In this document: positions 1 to 5,497 of the stretch, one piece after another | How the letters are laid out: the number at the start of each line of letters is the position of its first letter | Position numbering within the stretch: position 1 is the stretch's first letter | DNA from: Calidifonticultor sp964387355 | Lineage (GTDB): Bacteria; Actinomycetota; Humimicrobiia; Humimicrobiales; Humimicrobiaceae | Direction: 5' to 3' | Assembly (NCBI GenBank): GCA_964387355.1 | Contig: CAYLWJ010000043.1 | Coordinates: forward strand, 1-7,469 | Length of the DNA: 7,469 nt | The notes under the pieces: model-generated | Database searches by the model: none | Told to the model about the DNA's origin: nothing | The model's input: only the letters and a program-made list of their open reading frames with translations | Made by a program: the position numbers and the translations under genes

Positions 1-239
1 TTTATAGAATCTGGTTCGAATCTATATATACCTTTTCTAACTTTTACTAAAAATCCTTCTTCATGTAATTTTCTAATTGCTCTCCATATATCTCTAGGCT
101 TTCTATTATAAATTTTTAAATATTGTTCTTCTACCCAATCAACGACTGGACCATGATATAAGTTTTCAAATGGGTGCATTTGAAAATATTCTTTAACCAA
201 AGCAGTTATAGACTTTTTCATTTTATTATCTAAGTTCAT
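1..239 (-). CDS. Probable HNH-type restriction endonuclease, N-terminal part (runs off left edge)
   Basis: The minus frame from the ATG at 237-239 is open to the window edge and gives 79 codons. The stretch from about residue 8 (KKSITALVKEYF) through HGPVVDWVEEQY (29-40), RKPRDIWRAIRKLHEEGFLVKV (46-67) and RKGIYRFEPD looks like the winged-helix N-terminal domain of a family of restriction endonucleases whose C-terminal half is an HNH nuclease. I recognise this from family memory; the HNH part would lie left of the window and cannot be seen. Met7 is an alternative start and fits the usual family beginning (MKKSI). No clear Shine-Dalgarno sequence precedes either start. The ATG overlaps the TGA of the upstream methyltransferase remnant by 4 nt (ATGA), the arrangement of translationally coupled restriction-modification genes. 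It could instead be another winged-helix protein of such a locus. Confidence 0.6.
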   Translation of the reverse strand, partial: MNLDNKMKKSITALVKEYFQMHPFENLYHGPVVDWVEEQYLKIYNRKPRDIWRAIRKLHEEGFLVKVRKGIYRFEPDSI

Positions 240-367
240 TTAGCAAATAAACTTATTTGTTCTGTCAGTGCCTCAGTTTTTAATCTATTAATAGCTAAAT
301 CACAATACGTTCTATCTATTTCTACTCCGATGCCTTTGCAATTATAAAAATAAATCAATTTAGTAGT
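236..367 (-). pseudogene. C-terminal remnant of a DNA methyltransferase
   Basis: An open minus frame of about 43 codons lies between a TAA at 368-370 and a TGA at 236-238. It has no plausible start codon. From about position 340 downward it reads CKGIGVEIDRTYCDLAINRL and then KTEALTEQISLFAK. The GIGVEIDxxYCDLAxxRL pattern is the typical last strand and helix of amino-methyltransferases of restriction-modification systems, just after their FxGxGT AdoMet-binding motif. That motif and everything upstream are absent: beyond about 345 the DNA becomes featureless AT-rich sequence. Its stop codon overlaps the start of the downstream nuclease gene, so the two were probably one operon before the front of the methyltransferase was lost. 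The family call rests on a short match, but length, position and overlap agree. Confidence 0.6.
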
Positions 368-549
368 TTAAAAATTAAAAAATATATTTAATCTTATTTT
401 AATTATTCATTAAATATAAAAAACTAATAATGTACTCATTTTAACATATATGTACAAATATGTAAATAGTCAATATTATTAAAATTTTTTATAAGATTTT
501 CAATTTTTTAAATCTAGACATAATAAATTTTTTAAACACTTTAACTTAG

Positions 550-627
550 TGGTCGGGATGGAGGGATTTGAACCCACGACCTCAGCGACCCGAACGCTGC
601 GCGCTAGCCAAGCTGCGCCACATCCCG
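550..627 (-). tRNA. tRNA-Pro, anticodon CGG, CCA end encoded
   Basis: On the minus strand a full cloverleaf can be folded: acceptor stem CGGGATG/CATCCCG, D-stem GCGC/GCGC, anticodon stem CAGCG/CGCTG around the 7-nt loop TTCGGGT (anticodon CGG, reading CCG), a 5-nt variable region, and T-arm GTGGG-TTCAAAT-CCCTC. The discriminator A and the CCA are encoded (553-550). The stems are GC-rich in otherwise very AT-rich DNA. The second T-stem pair is a T-T mismatch; all other stem pairs are Watson-Crick. CCG codons are rare in the neighbouring genes (one is in coaX at 5912-5914), so this is probably a minor proline tRNA. Confidence 0.95.
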
Positions 628-636
628 ATAAATTCC

Positions 637-642
637 AGTATA
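637..642 (-). promoter_or_regulatory. Possible -10 element of the tRNA-Pro gene
   Basis: TATACT on the minus strand lies 9 nt upstream of the mature 5' end of the tRNA, the spacing expected for a -10 box. No good -35 box is visible at 16-18 nt further upstream. Confidence 0.4.
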
Positions 643-910
643 CTCACATGAATTAAGATTTTTTTAACTTAAACTAGATCTAAACTATAATTTAATAACT
701 CTATAATTTAATAAAACTTTTATTTAAATTAGCCTATATATCTATATATTTTCTTTTTCTATATATTTGTATCCTTATATTTAAAAGTTTATTTAAAATA
801 GTTTATTTAATAAACAGTTTTTACTACTTTTATCATTATATTATTATTATATTACTTTTATTGCTATTAAGAATAAACCAAAAACACTTAAATTAAAATA
901 TATAGTTTAA

Positions 911-940
911 AATTTATAATACTTAAATTTATAATACTTA
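911..940. repeat. Perfect 15-bp tandem duplication
   Basis: AATTTATAATACTTA occurs twice with no spacer and no mismatch. It lies about 40 bp downstream of the dus stop codon, in non-coding DNA. Its base composition matches its surroundings, and no function is apparent. Confidence 0.85.
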
Positions 941-978
941 AGTCAATTAGAATTACTGATTTTATGCCCTAAAAACTC

Positions 979-2319
979 TTACCCACTATTAATACTCTCT
1001 ATCACCCCTACTGCATCACTAAGTTTTGCAATCGTATTAAATTCTTGTCTTAACTTGCTTGCATTCTTTATCCATTTAAAAATCCATGCAAAATGCTTTC
1101 TAAACTCTTTAACTGCTTTTTCTTCACCCAAAAAAAAGACTAAAAATTTTAGATATAAAACAGCAAATTCCTTTTTAAAATCTAAAGAGGGCTCGAAATT
1201 AAAAGATTTAAAAGATTTAAAAGATGACAAATTAAAGCCTAAATTTGAATCTAATTCCAAACCTAAATTTAAATTATCCTTTAAGCTTTTTAAAAATAAA
1301 TTAATGAAAAACAAAATATCATGAAAAATCCAAAGTCTTCCTCTTGCAGCTCTTCCTATCATCACCCCATCGCACTCAGTATAATTTAAAACATTTAAAG
1401 CTTTTTGAGGACTGTCAATATCCCCACTTATAATTACTGGTATTTTCACTTTGCTTTTAACTTCCTTTATTTTTTCATAATTTACATCACCACTAAAACC
1501 CTGTTTAACAGTTCTTCCATGAATAGTAACAAGACCAACTCCACAATCTTGTGCAATCTGGCAAACTTTCAAAGCATTAATATTATTGTAATCCCAACCA
1601 AGCCTAATCTTTATAGACAAAGGCTTATTTATTGTGTTTTTTACCTTTTTTAATATTTTTTCTATCTGATTTTCATCAGTTAACAAGTAACCTCCGCTTT
1701 TTGCTTTTAATACTTTTGGTACAGGACAACCCATATTTATATCTATTAAGTCAGCACTCTCCTCTAATATTTTTGCAGCTTCAGCTAAAATTTCTGGTTG
1801 AAAGCCAAAAATTTGAATCCCACATGGCCTCTCAAAATCACTAATAAATGATAATTTTAGAGTTTCTTTATTATTATAGTAAACACCATAACTTGAAATC
1901 ATTTCAGTAAAATTTAAGTAGGAGCCAAAAGCTTTTGCAAAAATTCTAAAAGTATTATCACTTATCCCTGCAAGAGGAGCAGTAATTACTGAATTTTTTA
2001 ATAATTGTTTTAGAGATTTAGAATTTAAAGTAGGTGTAAATTTAGAATTTAAAATATTTGTTGATTGAGAATTTAGAATAAGTGATGATTTAGAATTTGT
2101 AACATTTATTAATTGAGAATTTGGAACAACTGTGGATTTTGAATTTAGAATACCTAAAGATTTAGAATTTAAAATACCTGCCTGATTTAATTTTTCTAGG
2201 TCATTTATTAAATCAAATTCATTTAAATATTCTTTGAAATATGTATTAAACTCATAGATATAAGAATTAAATATTTTTAATAGGGAAGAATATAGTATTT
2301 TAAGAGTATCAGGTTTCAT
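979..2319 (-). CDS. dus: tRNA-dihydrouridine synthase (DusB/nifR3 type) with repeat-built N-terminal extension
   Basis: This flavoenzyme reduces uridines in the D-loop region of tRNA to dihydrouridine using FMN and NADPH. The 446-residue product contains a full Dus core from about residue 109: the FMN-site start TAPLAGISDNTFR (113-125), TEM (138-140), NMGCPVPKV (195-203) with catalytic Cys198, SIKIR (235-239), IHGRT (266-270), GDI (299-301) and IGR (321-323). The C-terminal helical domain is at about 383-440. Typical Dus proteins have about 320 residues. The excess comes from a roughly 105-residue N-terminal extension, including seven octapeptides (49-104), and a low-complexity insertion at about 341-382. 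The ATG is supported by GGAG at 2329-2332, 9 nt upstream, and no ATG lies between the extension and the core, so the extension is probably translated. It is divergent from larA, with tRNA-Pro downstream on the same strand. The enzyme assignment is secure; the exact Dus subclass is less so. Confidence 0.93.
   Translation of the reverse strand: MKPDTLKILYSSLLKIFNSYIYEFNTYFKEYLNEFDLINDLEKLNQAGILNSKSLGILNSKSTVVPNSQLINVTNSKSSLILNSQSTNILNSKFTPTLNSKSLKQLLKNSVITAPLAGISDNTFRIFAKAFGSYLNFTEMISSYGVYYNNKETLKLSFISDFERPCGIQIFGFQPEILAEAAKILEESADLIDINMGCPVPKVLKAKSGGYLLTDENQIEKILKKVKNTINKPLSIKIRLGWDYNNINALKVCQIAQDCGVGLVTIHGRTVKQGFSGDVNYEKIKEVKSKVKIPVIISGDIDSPQKALNVLNYTECDGVMIGRAARGRLWIFHDILFFINLFLKSLKDNLNLGLELDSNLGFNLSSFKSFKSFNFEPSLDFKKEFAVLYLKFLVFFLGEEKAVKEFRKHFAWIFKWIKNASKLRQEFNTIAKLSDAVGVIESINSG
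1174..1299 (-). repeat. Repeat-rich insertion in Dus between barrel and C-terminal domain
   Basis: This encodes about residues 341-382, where typical Dus enzymes have a linker of around 15 residues. It includes three 9-bp units AAAAGATTT (1201-1209, 1210-1218 and a degenerate third at 1219-1227), read on the minus strand as SFKSFKSF, and two copies of CCTAAATTT (1238-1246, 1261-1269) within an NLGLEL...NLGFNL pattern. The frame is preserved. The tract joins the FMN barrel to the tRNA-binding helical domain, so it is probably a surface loop. Confidence 0.7.
2008..2175 (-). repeat. Seven 24-bp tandem repeats encoding octapeptides ([IVT]xNS[KQ]xxx) in Dus
   Basis: The anchor TTTAGAATTT (with variants TTGAGAATTT and TTTTGAATTT) recurs on the plus strand at 2017, 2041, 2065, 2089, 2113, 2137 and 2161, exactly 24 bp apart. 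On the minus strand each unit encodes an octapeptide: ILNSKSLG, ILNSKSTV, VPNSQLIN, VTNSKSSL, ILNSQSTN, ILNSKFTP and TLNSKSLK (residues 49-104). Asn-Ser is invariant in all seven; the first two positions are mostly hydrophobic and the last is variable. The units have diverged in sequence without losing the 24-bp period, so the array is neither brand new nor decaying out of frame. Confidence 0.9.
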
Positions 2320-2328
2320 AAAATTTAA

Positions 2329-2332
2329 CTCC
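2329..2332 (-). promoter_or_regulatory. Ribosome binding site of dus (decides the start)
   Basis: GGAG, within GGCGGAG on the minus strand, lies 9 nt upstream of the ATG at 2317-2319. It supports the long form of Dus, including the repeat-bearing N-terminal extension, rather than a shorter start near the enzyme core. Confidence 0.7.
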
Positions 2333-2583
2333 GCCTAATTTAATAATTCTGCTAATTTATAATATTAACTCTGCCATAATATAACTTACAATTAAAACAA
2401 ATAATATAAAATTTTAGGTTATATAAAGAATCAAACATATGCCTATATTACATATTTATATATACATTTATATATATTAATATATATCACAAATTATTAA
2501 ATTAAGGTTAGTTACAATAACATTGCTATACTAATACTACAACAATAAAACGGACTTCCTTGTTTTTTTCCTTATTTTTTTAG

Positions 2584-2617
2584 CAATATCAATTATAATA
2601 AACAATATCAATTATAA
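2584..2617. repeat. Direct duplication, 15 bp matched, period 19
   Basis: CAATATCAATTATAA occurs at 2584-2598 and again at 2603-2617, in the non-coding divergent region. The 4-bp joint makes the period 19, not a multiple of three. Confidence 0.8.
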
Positions 2618-2656
2618 AAATGTATATCTTATTGTCTTAATACCTAAATATATAAG

Positions 2657-2696
2657 TATCTAGATATATTAATATCTAAATATCTAAAAATCTAAC
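2657..2696. repeat. Five 8-bp periodic units (TATCTAAA-like)
   Basis: The units TATCTAGA, TATATTAA, TATCTAAA, TATCTAAA and AATCTAAC follow one another without gaps. Two are identical and the rest are diverged. The tract lies about 145-180 bp upstream of larA. It is probably slippage-derived; a regulatory role is possible but not supported. Confidence 0.6.
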
Positions 2697-2752
2697 TATA
2701 TATTTTTGTTTATAATTATATTGCTTATAATTAATATTAATAATTAATATTA

Positions 2753-2780
2753 TTGTTAAAATTTTTTTATTTTTTATAAA
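2753..2780 (+). promoter_or_regulatory. Candidate sigma-70-type promoter of larA
   Basis: TTGTTA (2753-2758) and TATAAA (2775-2780) are separated by 16 nt, and the implied transcript start is about 50 nt before the larA ATG. In DNA this AT-rich, matches arise by chance, so this is only a candidate. Confidence 0.4.
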
Positions 2781-2838
2781 CTTAAAATTACAAGATAATT
2801 AAAATATTTATATTTTCCTAAAAAGGAGTTAAATAAAA

Positions 2839-4140
2839 ATGAACACACCTAAATCTTATATTATTTCTTATAATTTACCTTATGGAAAGCAAAAATTACC
2901 AATTAATATTAATTCTAAAAATATCATTAATCTAAAATTTAACAAATCTGGTATAAGTAAATATATAAATAAAGATAAAAACACAGATAAAACTTTTTAT
3001 TCTGAATCTGAACAAAGAATAATTAGCAATGCTTTAGAAAACCCTGCTTTTACCCCAAAATTAGAAGATTTAGCATATAACAAAAACAATATTTGCATTC
3101 TTGTTTCAGATATTTCTAGGCCATGTCCTTCTTATAAATTTTTACCTGAAATTATATCAAGGCTAAAAAAAGCTAAAGTAAAAACAATTAAAATTATCTT
3201 TGGCATAGGAATTCACAGAAAACAAACACCTAAAGAACAGATAGAACTTATAGGAAATATAGCAGCAGAAAACTGTAGTTTCATGGATTCAAATCCTGAA
3301 AAATGCAAAATACTCGGAACAACTACATATGGCACACCTATTGAAGTATTTGAAGAAGTGTTAAAATCTGACTTTATAATTGCAACAGGAAATATTGAAT
3401 ATCACTACTTTGCAGGTTATTCGGGAGGTGCAAAAGCTCTTCTTCCTGGGGTTAGCTCTTACAACTCTATAACTAAAAATCATTCTTTAATATTTCAAGA
3501 TAATATAGGTGCAGGAATTTTCTATAATAACCCTTTAAGGCAAGATATTGAGGATTCAGCAAAAAAATTGAAAATTGATTTCATATTTAATGTTATTTTA
3601 GACGACTCAAAAAAAATAGTAGCTGCAATTGCTGGCAAAAACAACGAGGCGTTTATAAAAGGAATTAAGCTATATGACCAAATTTATAAAATTACAGCTT
3701 ACACAAAAGCAGATATAGTCTTGGTTTCTGCTGGAGGTTATCCAAAAGATATAAATTTATATCAGGCACATAAGGCATTAGAAAATATCAAAAGCATTGT
3801 TAATGACAATGGAAAGATTATACTGGCAGCAGAGTGTCCTGAAGGTTTTGGAAATGAAACATTTGCACAATGGATGCAGGAAACCGACAACTTTGAAAAA
3901 ATTAGCAATAAAATCAAAGAAAAATTTATTCTTGGTGCACATAAAGCCATTCTAATATCAAAGCTTCTTAAAAAAACAAAAATATTTTTATATTCAAATT
4001 TTGACGAGCAGCAAACCTTAAAAATGGGATTTAAAAAAATCTATGATATTCAAAATTTTTTAAATGAAGAAATAAAAAAATATTCAAATATAAAAATTGC
4101 TGTCGTCCCAAATGGAAGATTTGTCAGTTTAATAACCTAA
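2839..4140 (+). CDS. larA: LarA-family nickel-dependent lactate racemase (or related 2-hydroxyacid racemase/epimerase)
   Basis: LarA enzymes interconvert the stereoisomers of lactate or other 2-hydroxyacids using a covalently bound nickel-pincer nucleotide. The 433-residue product has normal family length. Compared with the Lactiplantibacillus LarA, the key residues are present: Asp91 and Arg94 in SDISRP, His126 in GIGIHR, His189 in IEYHYFAG, Lys199 in SGGAKALLPG (the lysine that carries the pincer cofactor), His215 in KNHS (nickel ligand), and Gln309 and Lys312 in LYQAHK. The arginine usually before the cofactor lysine is Ala198 here, which I recall from other LarA homologues. The N-terminal part (about 20-60) is Asn/Lys-rich and slightly expanded. 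GGAG at 2825-2828 lies 10 nt from the ATG. It is the only plus-strand protein gene in the window and is apparently monocistronic. The cofactor genes larB, larC and larE are not nearby. Because the family includes several substrate specificities, lactate is only the default guess. Confidence 0.9.
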   Translation: MNTPKSYIISYNLPYGKQKLPININSKNIINLKFNKSGISKYINKDKNTDKTFYSESEQRIISNALENPAFTPKLEDLAYNKNNICILVSDISRPCPSYKFLPEIISRLKKAKVKTIKIIFGIGIHRKQTPKEQIELIGNIAAENCSFMDSNPEKCKILGTTTYGTPIEVFEEVLKSDFIIATGNIEYHYFAGYSGGAKALLPGVSSYNSITKNHSLIFQDNIGAGIFYNNPLRQDIEDSAKKLKIDFIFNVILDDSKKIVAAIAGKNNEAFIKGIKLYDQIYKITAYTKADIVLVSAGGYPKDINLYQAHKALENIKSIVNDNGKIILAAECPEGFGNETFAQWMQETDNFEKISNKIKEKFILGAHKAILISKLLKKTKIFLYSNFDEQQTLKMGFKKIYDIQNFLNEEIKKYSNIKIAVVPNGRFVSLIT

Positions 4141-4155
4141 CCAAATCATATAACC

Positions 4156-4173
4156 AACTTATATAACTTATAT
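4156..4173. repeat. Perfect 9-bp tandem duplication
   Basis: AACTTATAT is repeated twice without a spacer and followed by a partial third copy (AACTT). It lies in the gap between the convergent larA and mscS genes. Confidence 0.75.
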
Positions 4174-4233
4174 AACTTTTATTCAAAGTATTTAAACAAT
4201 AGAAGGATAAAAAATATGTAAATTTAAGCCAAA

Positions 4234-4266
4234 ACAGGTTGCAGCAAAGCTAATATACCTGCCTGT
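4234..4266 (-). terminator. Weak candidate terminator after mscS
   Basis: On the minus strand, downstream of mscS, CAGGT (4261-4257) can pair with ACCTG (4239-4235), or ACAGG (4266-4262) with CCTGT (4238-4234). A short TTTT follows. The loop is long and the stem short, so the call rests mainly on its position between two convergent genes. Confidence 0.25.
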
Positions 4267-4321
4267 AAAAATTTAACTTCTTTAAAATCAAGTTTTAATT
4301 GACTTCTTATATTTATATTTC

Positions 4322-5191
4322 TTAACTTCTCATATATATATTTCTACAAGGATAAGGTATTTCTATCCCAACTTCGTCAAATTTATCTTTAATTCTTTTT
4401 CTAAGCTGTCTTTCAATTGTCCATTGATTTGGTGGTTTTACCTTACATATAATCTTAAATATTACTGCAGAGTCATCAAGACTGCTGATACCTCCATCGC
4501 CTAAAATTTCAGGCCTTTCAAGTATATAATCTTTATACTTTTCATCTTTCATAAACTCATCAAAAACAACTTCCAATACTTCAACTACCCTATCTGTGCT
4601 TTCCTTATAATGAACACCTATATCTACAATTGCTCTTGCCCACTCGTGTGTACGATTGCTAAGAATTTTTATTTCTGAATTAGGAATATGATGCAGTACT
4701 CCATGTAAGTCCCTTAAAACTGTAGTTCTTAAGTTAAACCGCTCAACAACTCCAGAAATATCACCAATAGTTACTATATCATTCACCTGAAATTGCTGTT
4801 CAAATAGTATAAAAGAGCCGTTTATGATGTCTTTTATTAAATTTTGAGCACCAAATCCAAAAATTACTCCAACTATTCCCGCACCTGTAATTATTGGTAA
4901 TATACTTACACCAAGCTGGTCCATAATAATTAGCAAACCAATAAAAATACTAAGGGTAACTATTATATTAGATAAAACACTATTAAACGTGTAAGTTCTT
5001 TTCTTTATTTCTATTTTTTCTTCACTTATTTTTCTTTCTAATATTATTCTTATTTTTTTAGAAATTACTTTTATAATTACTGAAATAATGATAATTACAA
5101 ATATTATAATTGCTATGTTCATCCAGTGAGCTTTAAAATTTGTAACAATTGTTTGAGTACTTATGCCCATTTCATTAAAGTTTAATGACAC
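4322..5191 (-). CDS. mscS: MscS-family small-conductance mechanosensitive channel
   Basis: This inner-membrane channel opens under membrane tension to release solutes during hypo-osmotic shock. The 289-residue product has the usual length and layout: a short N-terminal segment, TM1 at about 24-45, a basic linker, TM2 at about 73-92, and the pore-lining TM3 at about 95-128, rich in Gly and Ala (ITGAGIVGVIFGFGAQ at 101-116). The conserved MscS segment GSFILFEQQFQVNDIV (125-140) leads into the beta domain (IGDISGVVERFNLRTTVL). The C-terminal domain ends in the family's closing motif, GIEIPYPCRNIY (275-286). The start is GTG at 5191-5189, supported by GGAGG at 5202-5198, 6 nt upstream. It is convergent with larA and lies 306 bp from coaX, so it is probably transcribed on its own. 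An interrupted trinucleotide run lies in its upstream region. Confidence 0.93.
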   Translation of the reverse strand: MSLNFNEMGISTQTIVTNFKAHWMNIAIIIFVIIIISVIIKVISKKIRIILERKISEEKIEIKKRTYTFNSVLSNIIVTLSIFIGLLIIMDQLGVSILPIITGAGIVGVIFGFGAQNLIKDIINGSFILFEQQFQVNDIVTIGDISGVVERFNLRTTVLRDLHGVLHHIPNSEIKILSNRTHEWARAIVDIGVHYKESTDRVVEVLEVVFDEFMKDEKYKDYILERPEILGDGGISSLDDSAVIFKIICKVKPPNQWTIERQLRKRIKDKFDEVGIEIPYPCRNIYMRS

Positions 5192-5197
5192 GATAAA

Positions 5198-5202
5198 CCT
5201 CC
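5198..5202 (-). promoter_or_regulatory. Ribosome binding site of mscS (supports a GTG start)
   Basis: GGAGG within AAAGGAGGT on the minus strand lies 6 nt before GTG (5191-5189). This is the strongest Shine-Dalgarno sequence in the window and fixes the non-ATG start. Confidence 0.85.
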
Positions 5203-5240
5203 TTTATTTTTTATCAGTTCTATAGTTAGTTTTTACACAA

Positions 5241-5270
5241 TAGTAGTAGTAATAATAATAATAATAATAA
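5241..5270. repeat. Trinucleotide microsatellite (TAG)3(TAA)7
   Basis: Three TAG units are followed by seven uninterrupted TAA units (plus strand). It begins about 50 bp upstream of the mscS start codon. If the candidate promoter at 5287-5316 is correct, the run is transcribed as part of the mscS leader. Confidence 0.9.
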
Positions 5271-5286
5271 AATTTAGAATTTAAAA

Positions 5287-5316
5287 ATTTTACTTGATAA
5301 ATCCAAACTATTTCAA
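5287..5316 (-). promoter_or_regulatory. Candidate promoter of mscS
   Basis: On the minus strand, TTGAAA (5316-5311) and TAAAAT (5292-5287) are separated by 18 nt. This would start the transcript around 5280, giving a leader of about 90 nt that contains the trinucleotide run. Chance matches are common at this base composition. Confidence 0.35.
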
Positions 5317-5497
5317 GAGGTATATTTCAATAAGATTTGTACTTAAGAAAACATTCTAGCACTTATACTTAAAACTATTCCTTTTAACTTTGCTGCTAAT
5401 TATAAAAACTTTACTGAAAACTTGGCAGTATAAATATAGGTCTATAAAGATTGCATTAAATTGAGAAATATTAATACTGTTTAATTATATATAATAT

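Larger units (their letters stand above)
628..978. other. Gene-free AT-rich gap with three tandem duplications
   Basis: No coding frame with a ribosome binding site is visible in these 351 bases between dus and the tRNA. The gap contains exact or near-exact short duplications: CTATAATTTAATA at 685-697 and 701-713 (period 16), AGTTTATTTAA at 786-796 and 800-810 (period 14), and AATTTATAATACTTA twice back to back at 911-925 and 926-940 (period 15). There is also a short TTA run near 840. No convincing terminator follows dus. Confidence 0.7.
2320..2838. other. Divergent 519-bp intergenic region between dus and larA
   Basis: No gene is visible. The region holds the upstream signals of both genes in almost pure AT sequence. 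It includes a 15-bp direct duplication CAATATCAATTATAA at 2584-2598 and 2603-2617 (period 19), and an 8-bp periodic tract around TATCTAAA at 2657-2696. A pyrimidine-rich tract at about 2551-2581 and alternating TA runs near 2455-2490 are also present. I see no riboswitch-like GC stems. A candidate larA promoter is listed separately. Confidence 0.7.
5192..5497. other. Gap between mscS and coaX
   Basis: These 306 bases carry no visible gene. From the mscS side they hold its ribosome binding site, the (TAG)3(TAA)7 run and a candidate promoter. From the coaX side I see only AT-rich sequence with a small TATA palindrome just past the coaX stop and no convincing terminator. Confidence 0.65.

Noticed and set aside
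12..22. GGTTCGAATC resembling a tRNA T-loop or an att site copy
   Set aside because: It falls in the conserved YRFEPD codons of the nuclease-like gene, no cloverleaf surrounds it, and it does not match the tRNA-Pro 3' end over more than a few bases.
1055..1844. Three plus-strand open frames opposite dus (1055-1324, 1405-1653, 1632-1844)
   Set aside because: They are antisense to an unmistakable Dus gene, lack family features and good ribosome binding sites, and arise from the AT-rich complement.
2008..2175. Regular 24-bp repeats that could suggest a CRISPR or iteron array
   Set aside because: There are no unique spacers, the units are contiguous, and the array lies in frame inside the dus gene, with octapeptide conservation.
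2551..2581. Pyrimidine-rich tract possibly acting as a regulatory leader or terminator
   Set aside because: No stem precedes it on either strand, and it is about 260 bp from the larA start; no function can be supported.
3762..3950. Minus-strand open frame inside larA
   Set aside because: It overlaps the well-conserved C-terminal half of LarA and has no independent support.
5273..5286. TTTAGAATTTAAAA in the mscS-coaX gap matching the dus repeat unit, as if a dispersed element
   Set aside because: It is a single 14-bp match made almost wholly of A and T, expected by chance at this composition; no second unit follows at 24 bp.
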